Shown piece by piece: positions 50,703-59,077 of a DNA stretch of 64,000 bases. Location of the stretch: positions 1 to 64,000 of the forward strand of contig JAZNWU010000010.1 in the NCBI GenBank assembly GCA_045593555.1. Reading direction: 5' to 3'. How positions within the stretch are numbered: the first letter of the stretch is position 1; each line of letters opens with the position of its first letter. The stretch is from Fimenecus sp045593555. GTDB taxonomy: Bacteria; Bacillota; Clostridia; Oscillospirales; Acutalibacteraceae. The translations under genes were made by a program, and so were the position numbers. The notes beneath the pieces were generated by a model. It saw only the letters and a program-made list of their open reading frames with translations. It did not search any database and was not told where the DNA came from.

Positions 50703-51626
50703 TTATTTCTTTTTACATACAAAGCAAAGCCATCCGCCGTCTTCGTATCTTTCGATTATTTCAAAATTATTTTCACGAAATGCTTTTGTTACCTCTTCTT
50801 CACGAGGTTCAATAATACCTGATGTAATGAAAACACCATCGTCTTTTAAAAATTCTCCAACCTGCGAAGAGAATAGAATGATAATGTCAGCAACGATATT
50901 TGCCACAACAACATCAAAAGTGCCTGTTACTTTATCAACAAGATTACCTTGAAGAATATTATATTTTGGTGCTTCAAAGCCATTGACCTTGCCGTTTTCT
51001 ATAGCAGTTTTTACTGCAAGTTTATCAATATCAACACCTGTTGTATTATCAGCACCCATTAGAAGTGATGCAACTGACAAAATACCGCTACCGCAACCGC
51101 AATCAAGGACACTGTCGCTTGATTTTATATGCTTTTCAAGTGTTTCAAGGCAAAGACGAGTTGTGTTATGTCCACCACTACCAAAAGCAAGACCGGGTTC
51201 AATGCTTAAAACTGCTCTGCCTTCTGCGTCGTAATCATCAATCCACAATGGTCTTATGAGAAGTTTTTCGCCTATTTTCATAGGTTTAAAATACTCTTTC
51301 CAGTTATTTTCCCAATCTTCATTTTTACATGGTTTATATTCGATTGTATGAGGAATTTCTTCACTTTCATATCTTTCTGTTAAGAATGAAATCGCTTCTT
51401 TATAATTCTCTTCAGGTGAAATATAAATGTGAACACAGCCTTTTGTTCTGTCCTTTGCAAGTAATTCCTCATCAATCAGGTCAATATTCGCAATTTCCCA
51501 TGCTTCCTGTTCGAGTGTTCTGTAATCTTCAATATAAATGCCATAAGGTACAGCCATACTTGCAATATCGGCTGCACGGTCAATATTTTCTGCATCTATT
51601 TCAATTTTAATTTCGGTCCAGTCCAT
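50703..51626 (-). CDS. prmA: Ribosomal protein L11 methyltransferase
   Basis: 307 residues, normal length. N-terminal substrate domain (WTEIKIEIDAENIDRAADI), then the SAM-binding Rossmann domain: LAFGSGGHNTTRLCLETLEK, VLDCGCGSGILSVASLLMGA and VVANIVADIIILFS (NPPY-like substrate motif is N-I-V). Trimethylates L11. GAGGGA precedes the start; the MITE at 51674-51837 lies right upstream. Confidence 0.94.
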   Translation of the reverse strand: MDWTEIKIEIDAENIDRAADIASMAVPYGIYIEDYRTLEQEAWEIANIDLIDEELLAKDRTKGCVHIYISPEENYKEAISFLTERYESEEIPHTIEYKPCKNEDWENNWKEYFKPMKIGEKLLIRPLWIDDYDAEGRAVLSIEPGLAFGSGGHNTTRLCLETLEKHIKSSDSVLDCGCGSGILSVASLLMGADNTTGVDIDKLAVKTAIENGKVNGFEAPKYNILQGNLVDKVTGTFDVVVANIVADIIILFSSQVGEFLKDDGVFITSGIIEPREEEVTKAFRENNFEIIERYEDGGWLCFVCKKK

Positions 51627-51673
51627 AAGAATCCCTCCACCACGAATTCTCTCCTATAAATTCAGAGAAATAA

Positions 51674-51837
51674 AGTAACCGCTGATTAAATCGGGTTGCG
51701 ATTATCAGCGAGATAGTTTTTTGTCAGAACCGTCAAAAAACGCAGGCAATACTTTGTGTATTAACGAGTATTTTGGACGAGTTATGACGGAAAAGTAACC
51801 GCTGAGAATTGTGACCAAGATTTAATCAGTGGTTACT
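51674..51837. mobile_element. 164-bp MITE with 19-bp terminal inverted repeats
   Basis: Left end AGTAACCGCTGATTAAATC and right end GATTTAATCAGTGGTTACT are inverted copies (18 of 19 positions). AATAA flanks both sides (51669-51673 and 51838-51842), fitting a 5-bp target duplication. A third partial copy, AGTAACCGCTGA, lies inside at 51793. There is no ORF. It occupies most of the 268-base gap between prmA and rplS. Non-autonomous; the mobilising transposase is not in this window. Confidence 0.75.
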
Positions 51838-51841
51838 AATA

Positions 51842-51871
51842 ATAAACAAAAAGCAGAGATTTCTCTCTGCT
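51842..51871 (-). terminator. Terminator of rplS
   Basis: Minus strand AGCAGAGA / TCTCTGCT with a short loop and a following TTTTTGTTT. Confidence 0.75.
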
Positions 51872-51894
51872 CTGTTTGCATTTTGACGATTAGA

Positions 51895-52236
51895 TTATAT
51901 CTGCTCTTTAACTTTAGCAGCCTTACCAACTCTGTCACGAAGATAATAGAGCTTGCTTCTGCGAACACGTCCGCGTCTAACTGTCTCTACCTTTGCAACG
52001 TTTGGTGAATTAACAGGGAAAACTCTTTCAACACCAACGCCATATGAAACACGACGTACTGTGAAAGTTTCTGAAACACCAGCACCCTTACGAGCAATGA
52101 TTGTTCCTTCGAATACCTGAATTCTTTCTCTTTCGCCTTCACGAATCTTAACGTGTACTTTAACAACGTCACCGACTCTGATTGCTGGATTTGCTTCTTT
52201 AACGCAATCCTGTGCCATTAATTTTAATGCGTCCAT
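51895..52236 (-). CDS. rplS: Ribosomal protein L19
   Basis: 113 residues from ATG 52236, preceded by GGAGGT; the longer ORF runs through the leader and is not coding. bL19 features: NPAIRVGDVVKVHVKIREGE, RIQVFEGTIIARKGAG, SETFTVRRVSYGVGVERVFP and RRGRVRRSKLYYLRDRVGKA. Sits at the 30S-50S interface. Transcribed alone, with a structured leader and its own promoter. Confidence 0.96.
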   Translation of the reverse strand: MDALKLMAQDCVKEANPAIRVGDVVKVHVKIREGERERIQVFEGTIIARKGAGVSETFTVRRVSYGVGVERVFPVNSPNVAKVETVRRGRVRRSKLYYLRDRVGKAAKVKEQI

Positions 52237-52334
52237 AACTAACCTCCGATAAAAATTTTTCAAGTGTTCGTACCGAAGTTCAGCAGAGGACCACCCGAGA
52301 TAATAGTTATTTTGCTGCGGACTACCGCAAATGC
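52237..52334 (-). promoter_or_regulatory. Leader of rplS, probable L19 autoregulatory leader
   Basis: About 98 nt between the predicted start site and the gene. The minus strand contains GCGGTAGTCCGC, GGTGGTCCTCTGCTGAAC and TTCGGTACGAA hairpin elements. It resembles the L19 leader family of Firmicutes in position and size; I cannot confirm the match without a covariance search. Confidence 0.5.
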
Positions 52335-52340
52335 TCAAAT

Positions 52341-52369
52341 ATAATATCACAAGTCAAGTAAAAATGCAA
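52341..52369 (-). promoter_or_regulatory. Promoter of rplS
   Basis: -35 TTGCAT (52369-52364), 17-base spacer, -10 TATTAT (52346-52341). Confidence 0.55.
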
Positions 52370-52385
52370 GAGTTTTTTTAAAATT

Positions 52386-52625
52386 TTATATATAAACAAT
52401 AATTGTTTCACCTTGTCCTGTTTTTACATTTACTATTTCAAAATTTTTATACTGCTTTGCTTTTTTAATAAATGGTTTTATGTTTTTATATTTTATTGAA
52501 AAAATAAAAGGAATCTTAAATACCAGAATTAATCTTAACAGTCCAAAAGATAATCTATTAACTATAAGCAAATTAGGTATTTTTATGCATCTTGTTTTTC
52601 CGTTTGCTGGAAATGCAACTTTCAT
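52386..52625 (-). CDS. Small protein related to the C-terminal domain of the adjacent XRE regulator
   Basis: 79 residues, overlapping the regulator gene's stop by ATGA, so co-translated. Its ends match the regulator's C-terminal domain: IKIPNLLIVNRLSFGLLRLI against VNLPYLLVKELINIGKNISG, and FEIVNVKTGQGETIIVYI against GEIVTVKTQNGDNIRVVVEK. The basic middle KYKNIKPFIKKAKQYKN is unlike it. Possibly a partner that pairs with the regulator's ligand-binding domain (inference). Family not recognised. Confidence 0.65.
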   Translation of the reverse strand: MKVAFPANGKTRCIKIPNLLIVNRLSFGLLRLILVFKIPFIFSIKYKNIKPFIKKAKQYKNFEIVNVKTGQGETIIVYI

Positions 52626-53119
52626 TTTTCAACAACCACCCTGATATTATCACCATTCTGAGTTTTAACGGTAACTATTTCACCAATTACACCCATCTCT
52701 ACCATTCTAAAAACACTTTCAAAATCAATACTACTTAAATCTATGCCTGCAAAAAGTCCTGATATATTTTTTCCGATATTTATAAGTTCTTTTACAAGAA
52801 GATATGGTAAATTCACTTTAATATCATCACCGTGAACAGTATCGACATACACTCTTAAAACAAGTTCATTTTCATTTATTTTTTCTGTCTTTTCATATTT
52901 AACATTTGACTGTACTTCTTCATTTTTAAAAAGTTCATCAATTGTAATCCCATAAAGATTTGCAATATTTGGTAACGTCATAATATCAGGACAAGCAATA
53001 TCATTTTCCCATTTTGAAACAGCCTGTGCAGATACTCCTAACCTTTCTGCAACATAATCCTGAGTAAAACCTGACTGTTTTCTTAATTCATAAAGCTTTT
53101 TACCAATAGTTTTTTCCAT
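52622..53119 (-). CDS. XRE-family regulator with small beta/alpha C-terminal domain
   Basis: 165 residues from ATG 53119 (AAAGGAGTGA upstream); the longer ORF start has no support. Residues 4-60 form the helix-turn-helix (KLYELRKQSGFTQDYVAERL then GVSAQAVSKWENDIACPDI). Residues 85-165 form a C-terminal domain with VNLPYLLVKELINIGK and VTVKTQNGDNIRVVVEK. An imperfect palindrome GTAACCGATTAC lies about 25 bases upstream of the start and may be its operator. It follows the MFS gene on the same strand. Confidence 0.85.
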   Translation of the reverse strand: MEKTIGKKLYELRKQSGFTQDYVAERLGVSAQAVSKWENDIACPDIMTLPNIANLYGITIDELFKNEEVQSNVKYEKTEKINENELVLRVYVDTVHGDDIKVNLPYLLVKELINIGKNISGLFAGIDLSSIDFESVFRMVEMGVIGEIVTVKTQNGDNIRVVVEK

Positions 53120-53208
53120 TAAAATCACTCCTTTGAAAAATCGTAACCGATTACATCTGCATTGTATGGTGAAACTCTCAAAAAGTAAATGTAACAAAAG
53201 TTGATTTT

Positions 53209-54384
53209 TCATTTTTCAACTGTTAGTTGAGTTGATTTTGAACATTTCATCATTACAATTGTAGCAACTGCAGTAATAATCCAAGAAATCATTTGGAAAA
53301 TGCTGAAAATGTCTGTTGTAAGTTTTTCTGCAAGTAATCCGAATATAATTGGTGATAACAATATACTACCATAAGAAAATACTCCTTGCAAACCAATGAA
53401 AGATTGAGAAACATCTCTTCCCATATGTATCGGTGTCAAATGTGTCATATTAGGAAATATTGGTCCATTACCAAGTCCAATCAGGAACAAACCGAAACCT
53501 ACAAGAGTTGAATTTGAAGCAAAAGTTAAAACTATTGCAATAAGTGTTATTAACTCCCCTATTACGATAATTATCTTTGGTGAAAATTTATTCACTAAAA
53601 CTCCTGACAAAAATCTGCCCATAGTCATTCCGACAAAATAGAATGTTATCATTTCAGCACCTTGTTCCGGTGTAAGTCCTTTTGAATTAACAAGGAATGT
53701 ACTGCCCCAAGCAAGGCACACAGATTCAATAGCACATGAACCAAAATAAATCAAAAGACTTGCTCTCGCTATTGGAATTCGTAATAGTTCAGGAATGCTT
53801 ACTACTCTTGTTTCATCTTCCTCTGCTTTTTGTTCCTTTACCTTTTTCCACACAGGTAATGACAAGAAACATATAATTGTAAGTGCAAGTTGGAAAAAGA
53901 ACATTGTTCTGTAACCACCTTGCCAGTTATTACTTTTGCTTAATGCTAACGACATTAAAAAAGGACTGATTGTTACTCCTACTCCATAAGAACAATGAAG
54001 AAAATTGACATGTGTTGCCTTATAATTCAATGCAACATAGTTATTTAAAACATTATCAATTGCACCTGCACCAAGTCCTAAAGGGATAGAAAACAAGCAA
54101 AGCATAAGCATATTATTTGAATACGAAAATCCAAGAATAGCAAATGCAGTTAATGCTGTACTAATTGCAGTAACTATTGCTGTACCGAACCTATTAACAA
54201 GCCTTGCACTTAAAAGACTTGAAATTATTGTACCCATATACATAAGTCCTGTTACAAAATTAGCATAGGACATGGGCACATCAAAATCAATATAAATAGC
54301 TGGCCAGGCTGAACCAAAAAGCGAATCAGGAATACCAAGACCTACATAGGTAACAAAAATTATAATTACTAATAGTGTAGCCAT
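53209..54384 (-). CDS. MFS transporter, paralogue of the one at 34.9 kb
   Basis: 391 residues, twelve membrane helices. Same signature as the transporter next to the choloylglycine hydrolase: LGIPDSLFGSAWPAIYIDF, LGLGAGAIDNVLNNYVALNY, GRFLSGVLVNKF and LIGLGNGPIFPNMTHLTP. GGAGG precedes the start. Three bases separate it from the TIGR03936 gene upstream, and an XRE regulator follows. Substrate unknown. Confidence 0.87.
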   Translation of the reverse strand: MATLLVIIIFVTYVGLGIPDSLFGSAWPAIYIDFDVPMSYANFVTGLMYMGTIISSLLSARLVNRFGTAIVTAISTALTAFAILGFSYSNNMLMLCLFSIPLGLGAGAIDNVLNNYVALNYKATHVNFLHCSYGVGVTISPFLMSLALSKSNNWQGGYRTMFFFQLALTIICFLSLPVWKKVKEQKAEEDETRVVSIPELLRIPIARASLLIYFGSCAIESVCLAWGSTFLVNSKGLTPEQGAEMITFYFVGMTMGRFLSGVLVNKFSPKIIIVIGELITLIAIVLTFASNSTLVGFGLFLIGLGNGPIFPNMTHLTPIHMGRDVSQSFIGLQGVFSYGSILLSPIIFGLLAEKLTTDIFSIFQMISWIITAVATIVMMKCSKSTQLTVEK

Positions 54385-54387
54385 AAA

Positions 54388-55071
54388 TTATCTGAAAACC
54401 TCCATATTTTCAGTAAATGACTTAACTTTAATTATATCAACATCCTGCTCATCTGTTTCGGTATCACAAGTCAGTGCACCAATTAAAAGCATAGGATTAA
54501 TGTTTACACTTGTACCTGATGATAAAACAGTCTTTAAAATGAGTTTATCGTTATCTTCAGTTAATTCAAATGATTTGATATGTTCTTTGATATTAACTTC
54601 TTTATCAACCTTTTTTCTGCCTTGTTTTGCTTTTTTCAAAACAAGAATTTCATCTGCTGAAAGGACTTTCTCAGCATTTTCGAGAAGTAATTTATCAGGA
54701 TTATTGAATATAATTTTGTATTCTGCCCAACGGATATCATTAGGAGAAGTTTCGTAAACATAAATTTCTTTTACTGTTATATCAACAGGTAAAGCATTGT
54801 TGACTTTTTCTGATAACTCCTTTAAGTCAACTTCTTCCATAAGACGAAAATCAACTGTTTCGCAAAGGCTTTCAAAACCCAATGAAAGAGGCATTGCAAA
54901 GGTTAAGAATGCATGAGGATTAAACCCTTCTGTAAACCAGATTGGAACACAGGCTCTTTTCATTGCTCTTGTAATACAACGGACTGTATCAAGGTGAGAG
55001 ATAAACTTTGCCATTCCTGTTTTTTCGAAGGACATTCTTACATCCATCGCCCATTTTTTAACTTCTGGCAT
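54388..55071 (-). CDS. TIGR03936 (DUF2344) radical-SAM-associated protein
   Basis: 227 residues from ATG 55071; GGAGGT sits seven bases before this codon and is inside the longer ORF, so the longer start at 55086 is unlikely. Signature KTGMAKFISHLDTVRCITRA and RACVPIWFTEGFNPHAFLTF. Family members always accompany the TIGR03960 radical-SAM protein and are fused to it in some species. The 3' end of that gene overlaps this one by 14 bases. Function of the pair is unsettled; often upstream of rplU/ribonuclease G-type genes elsewhere, not here. Confidence 0.88.
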   Translation of the reverse strand: MPEVKKWAMDVRMSFEKTGMAKFISHLDTVRCITRAMKRACVPIWFTEGFNPHAFLTFAMPLSLGFESLCETVDFRLMEEVDLKELSEKVNNALPVDITVKEIYVYETSPNDIRWAEYKIIFNNPDKLLLENAEKVLSADEILVLKKAKQGRKKVDKEVNIKEHIKSFELTEDNDKLILKTVLSSGTSVNINPMLLIGALTCDTETDEQDVDIIKVKSFTENMEVFR

Positions 55072-56902
55072 CACATTTACCTCCATTCAATTTATTTGCA
55101 CCACAAGCAGAACACTTAATTCGACAATGAGGTGTTGTTACACTCTCGTATGCTTTTTTGTTTTCTTCAACAAGGAATTCCTTACGGATACCATAGTCCA
55201 TATGGTCCCAAGGCAAGATTTCGTTGTAATCTCTGCGACGGTTTGCATAAAACTCTGTTGTTAAATCACATTCGTTAAATGCCTCACGCCATTTAGAAAA
55301 GTCAAAGAATTCATCCCAGCTGTCGAATTTACAGCCTTTTTGCCATGCTTTATAAATAACATTACCGAGGCGACGGTCACCTCGAGCAAGCACGCCTTCA
55401 AGTACAGATGTATCGGATTGATGATAACTGATTGAAATCTTTCGGCTTGTTGTACTGCTTAAAAGATGCTTTTGCTTTTCAATAAGCATTTCTGCAGTAT
55501 CCTGTGGCTCCCATTGGAAAGGTGTAAATGGCTTTGGCACAAAAGAAGCACAACTAACATTAACCTGAACGCCTTTGCCTTTTTCCTTATTAGGATTGCG
55601 ATAGAATGTATCCACAACTTTCTGGGCCAAATCAGCAATACCTTTAATATCATCAAGTGTTTCTGTTGGGAGTCCCATCATAAAATATAATTTAACGCTT
55701 GTCCAACCACCATCAAAAGCCTTTAATGCTGTACGAAGAACTTCCTCTTCTGTAACATTTTTATTGATAGCATCACGAAGTCTTTGCGTTCCTGCTTCAG
55801 GAGCGAATGTAAGACCACTACGACGTACTTTTTTTAGTTCTTCCATAAGTTCATCAGAGAAATTATCAACTCGAAGTGATGGGAGTGACACATTGATATT
55901 TTCCTTTAATGCCCAGTTAAAAAGCATCGGAATAAGCTTTTCAATATTTGTATAGTCACTTGTGGAAAGCGAGCAGAGCGAAATCTCATCATAACCGGTT
56001 GCATCACTGATGCTTCTACATTGTTCGTTAATTACTTCAGGTGATTTTTCACGGATAGGTCTGTAAATAAAACCTGCCTGACAGAAACGACAACCACGGA
56101 TACAACCACGGAAAACCTCACCAACAGTTCTGTCCTGAACAACATCAATAAACGGAACAATAAATTCCTTTGGATAATGAGCATTATCAAGGTCTGATAC
56201 AATTCTTTTCTTTACCTTTGCAGGTGCTGTTTCTGTGTTTTCAACTGATTTGATAGTGCCATCTTCGTTATAATAAACATTATAAAATTCAGGAACATAA
56301 ACACCTTCGATTTTTGTTGCTTCTCTTAAAAATTCAAGCCTTGTTGAGCCTTTTTCCTTGTGTTCAATAAGCAAATCAATAAGTTCATTTGTTACCTCTT
56401 CACCTTCACCGGGTAAGAAAATATCGATAAAATCTACCATTGGTTCAGGATTACATACACATGGACCACCTGCAATAACAATAGGTGTAAGGCTTGTTCT
56501 GTCTTTTTTAAGCACAGGAATTCCACATAAATCAAGCATATTAAGGACATTGGTATAACTTAACTCATACTGTAATGTAAAGCCCACAAGGTCGAATTCG
56601 TCAAGGGAATCTCCACTTTCAAGACCATAAAGCTTCACATTATTTTCACGCATAAGTGCTTCCATATCTTCCCAAGGGGCAAATACTCTTTCGCACCATG
56701 CATCTTCACGAGCATTTACAAGACTATATAAAATCTTCATACCAAGATGCGACATTCCAATCTCGTAATTATCAGGGAAACAGAAAGCATATCTTAACTT
56801 TACATTTTCTTTATTTTTAATAATGCTATTGAGTTCACCACCTGTATAACGAGCAGGCTTCTGAACTTTTTTCAATAACTTTTCAACTTCTTTTTTAACC
56901 AT
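55058..56902 (-). CDS. TIGR03960 B12-binding-like radical-SAM protein
   Basis: 614 residues from ATG 56902 (GAGGTTTC upstream). Residues 10-200 resemble a cobalamin-binding-like domain (FCFPDNYEIGMSHLGMKILY with an adjacent alanine; ITPIVIAGGPCVCNPEPMVD style). The radical-SAM cluster motif is CIRGCRFCQAGFIYRP at about residue 275 (C-x3-C-x2-C), followed by ISLCSLSTSDYTNIEKLIPM. The C-terminus ends in CRIKCSACGANKLNGGKCDA, a second cysteine cluster. The enzyme's substrate is not known. Confidence 0.9.
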   Translation of the reverse strand: MVKKEVEKLLKKVQKPARYTGGELNSIIKNKENVKLRYAFCFPDNYEIGMSHLGMKILYSLVNAREDAWCERVFAPWEDMEALMRENNVKLYGLESGDSLDEFDLVGFTLQYELSYTNVLNMLDLCGIPVLKKDRTSLTPIVIAGGPCVCNPEPMVDFIDIFLPGEGEEVTNELIDLLIEHKEKGSTRLEFLREATKIEGVYVPEFYNVYYNEDGTIKSVENTETAPAKVKKRIVSDLDNAHYPKEFIVPFIDVVQDRTVGEVFRGCIRGCRFCQAGFIYRPIREKSPEVINEQCRSISDATGYDEISLCSLSTSDYTNIEKLIPMLFNWALKENINVSLPSLRVDNFSDELMEELKKVRRSGLTFAPEAGTQRLRDAINKNVTEEEVLRTALKAFDGGWTSVKLYFMMGLPTETLDDIKGIADLAQKVVDTFYRNPNKEKGKGVQVNVSCASFVPKPFTPFQWEPQDTAEMLIEKQKHLLSSTTSRKISISYHQSDTSVLEGVLARGDRRLGNVIYKAWQKGCKFDSWDEFFDFSKWREAFNECDLTTEFYANRRRDYNEILPWDHMDYGIRKEFLVEENKKAYESVTTPHCRIKCSACGANKLNGGKCDARS

Positions 56903-56956
56903 AAGAAACCTCACAAATATGTATTCATATCATTTTACTACAAATTTTTTTTTATT

Positions 56957-57559
56957 TCAACATTCATTATCACCAAACAAAGAAAGTGTAAGGAAAATAG
57001 CTATAATTATCATTGAAATATTAAAATTACTTGCTATAAAAATATAGATTCCCCAAACATATATCAATGAAATGAATATCAATGAAGTGATTTTAAGAAT
57101 TTTACTACATACAACCATTTGAAATCTTTGTGATAAAATATAATAAAAAACAATTCCACCATCAAGCCTTTTAATCGGTAAAAGGTTAAAAGTCATCAAA
57201 ATCAAATTCGTACATGCAATGAGTAAAATCATTTCTGTATTGTAAAATGATAAAATTAAACAACACACAATCAACACAAAAGCATTTGCCAATGGGCCAC
57301 CCAAAGCAATCAAAATCTCATTTTTTGTGCTGATATTAGTATTGTTTCTTATAATATTAATTCCAGTAATCTCAAATCTGATTTTTTTAGGCTTATTTCC
57401 TATAATTAACATCATTAACAGATGACCAATCTCATGAAATAATGATGACAGAATTGTAATAAAAACATTTGATGGTGCTTTGAGAGAAATGATAAATGCA
57501 ACAAAAGCAACAAATAAAAAAGTTATTTCAACCTTGATACCAAATAATGTGATTATCAT
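56957..57559 (-). CDS. Site-2 metalloprotease, SpoIVFB-like (M50)
   Basis: 200 residues, all membrane-embedded (about six helices). Zinc motif SSLFHEIGHLLMMLIIGN (HExxH) and a third ligand in NLLPIKRLDGGIVFYYI (LDG). SpoIVFB is the intramembrane protease that activates pro-sigma-K during sporulation. It lacks a CBS domain. The gene lies one base after an M23 gene that takes the place of spoIVFA. GTGGGTGA precedes the start. Confidence 0.87.
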   Translation of the reverse strand: MIITLFGIKVEITFLFVAFVAFIISLKAPSNVFITILSSLFHEIGHLLMMLIIGNKPKKIRFEITGINIIRNNTNISTKNEILIALGGPLANAFVLIVCCLILSFYNTEMILLIACTNLILMTFNLLPIKRLDGGIVFYYILSQRFQMVVCSKILKITSLIFISLIYVWGIYIFIASNFNISMIIIAIFLTLSLFGDNEC

Positions 57560-57560
57560 A

Positions 57561-58280
57561 TCAAATCACCCACAAAGGATTTATATATTTTCCATTAACA
57601 ATAACCTCAAAATGCAGATGACTACCGGTTGCATATCCTGTTGCACCAACAAGAGCAATACACTCACCTTTTTTAACTCTATCACCTGTTTTTACAAGCA
57701 ACTTTTTACAATGATTATATGTAGTCTTTATAGAATCACTATGTTTTAAGATTATATAATTGCCATTTATATAATGATATTCTGCTTTTTCAACAACACC
57801 GTCATAAGAAGCGTAAATTTTTGCTTTTTCTTCTATGGCAATATCCAAACCAGTATGTAAAGAATACTCCTTGGTAATAGGACTTATTCGATAACCATAG
57901 TTAGAAGAAATTTCTCCTAATTCTAATGGATGTTTAAGATTTATTGTTAAAAAAACAGGAGAAAAGACTGCCTTTTCTCCCATTTCTTCTTTTGTTTCCC
58001 CTACTGAATTGTTTTCTTTAATAGTTGGTGCGAAAGTTTGCTTCACAACACCTTTAAATACATCAACAATACTCGAAACAGCAATATCCTTTTCACATAT
58101 TTGAGAATAAAAACTTTTTATTCCCTTTGATAAATTGCTGTCAGTTCTACAAATTCCAAAAAGAACACCTGACACCAAAAGTGACAACACAAGCTGAACG
58201 ACAATCACTTTTGTCATTACATTTTTCGATTTATCATTTTTCTTGTTTTTATTGTTTCTATTATAATAAGAATTGTCCAT
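57561..58280 (-). CDS. M23-fold membrane protein, SpoIVFA-like
   Basis: 239 residues. Cytoplasmic Asn/Lys-rich N-terminus, one membrane helix (about 24-44), a linker, then an M23 domain at about 115-239. HTGLDIA and TGSHLHFEVIVNG supply His, Asp and the HxH pair, and NHCKKLL supplies another His, so the zinc site is intact. SpoIVFA, which holds and inhibits SpoIVFB, has this architecture but often a decayed zinc site. Its tight link to the M50 gene supports that role. A perfect 16-bp hairpin covers its start codon. Confidence 0.82.
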   Translation of the reverse strand: MDNSYYNRNNKNKKNDKSKNVMTKVIVVQLVLSLLVSGVLFGICRTDSNLSKGIKSFYSQICEKDIAVSSIVDVFKGVVKQTFAPTIKENNSVGETKEEMGEKAVFSPVFLTINLKHPLELGEISSNYGYRISPITKEYSLHTGLDIAIEEKAKIYASYDGVVEKAEYHYINGNYIILKHSDSIKTTYNHCKKLLVKTGDRVKKGECIALVGATGYATGSHLHFEVIVNGKYINPLWVI

Positions 58281-58319
58281 AATATCACCAGTTAATTCTA
58301 TGCTGATATTATGGACAAT
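58272..58319 (-). promoter_or_regulatory. 16-bp perfect hairpin enclosing the start codon of the SpoIVFA-like gene
   Basis: Minus strand: ATTGTCCATAATATCA (58319-58304), a 16-base loop, then TGATATTATGGACAAT (58287-58272). The second arm contains the ATG start (58280-58278) and the end of the ribosome site GGTGAT. In a read-through transcript from ilvD and the NERD gene the start would be buried. It is not a terminator: no T-tract follows. Confidence 0.6.
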
Positions 58320-58322
58320 ATG

Positions 58323-59075
58323 TTATCTTTTAAAGAAACGGATGATTTTTGCAAGTTCATTAGAGCTTACTGTTTCTCTGCCTTTAGTATTCTGAATGTA
58401 ATCAAGCATTGGCTCTTCTCTATTAAAAATAGCAACATTCATCTCTGCATCGTCAAGTATTTTAAGTTCTGTTCTGTTATCAACAAAATATAATATCGGA
58501 TAAACATTTGCAGTAATCTCGAAATCCTTAAAAAGTTCTTCCATTCGTCTGCATTGACGATAAGATTGTTTAACAGGATTTTTAATTTCCTTTTCATAAA
58601 CCTTATCATTTTTACCGTGTTTAATCTGTTTCCAACTTGATTTTGAAGTGTTTCCGTTTATAATTCCACGATGGTTTTTTGATTCAACAATAAATACACC
58701 GTTTTTACCGATAACTACAAAATCAAGTTCCATTGTAACTCCACGGTTAAGAATCACAGGATTTGTAAGCACAGTGAATTCTTTTGGAAGCTTCTGAAGA
58801 ATCTTAAGAGTTGTTTCTTCTCCACGAACGCCTGATTGCAAAATTTCAAATCTCTTACGAAAAACAAGAAATACAACAACAAGAATCAATGCTAAAACAA
58901 GTAAAACAACAGGAACAGCAATATGAATAGTTGATTTCTTCAAAAGAATTGCAACAATCATTCCTAATCCTGCCCCGGCACATGCCAATGCAAGGATAAA
59001 AGCCAAAGCAACCTTCAAGAATGCTTTGTTTTTATTTTGTTTTAATTGCGATTTGATTTTCACAATCTTTGACAT
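58323..59075 (-). CDS. NERD-domain membrane protein
   Basis: 250 residues from ATG 59075, three bases after the ilvD stop; the longer ORF reads through ilvD. Two membrane helices at about 18-62, then a NERD (nuclease-related) domain: RGEETTLKILQKLPKEFTVL, LDFVVIGKNGVFIVESKNHR with the restriction-enzyme-like D...ExK core, and KQSYRQCRRMEELF. NERD proteins are suspected membrane nucleases; function not established. Co-transcribed with ilvD. Confidence 0.86.
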   Translation of the reverse strand: MSKIVKIKSQLKQNKNKAFLKVALAFILALACAGAGLGMIVAILLKKSTIHIAVPVVLLVLALILVVVFLVFRKRFEILQSGVRGEETTLKILQKLPKEFTVLTNPVILNRGVTMELDFVVIGKNGVFIVESKNHRGIINGNTSKSSWKQIKHGKNDKVYEKEIKNPVKQSYRQCRRMEELFKDFEITANVYPILYFVDNRTELKILDDAEMNVAIFNREEPMLDYIQNTKGRETVSSNELAKIIRFFKR

Positions 59076-59077
59076 AA

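Noticed and set aside
51627..51894. Structured RNA or riboswitch upstream of prmA
   Set aside because: Inverted ends plus flanking AATAA fit a MITE better; no conserved aptamer core seen.
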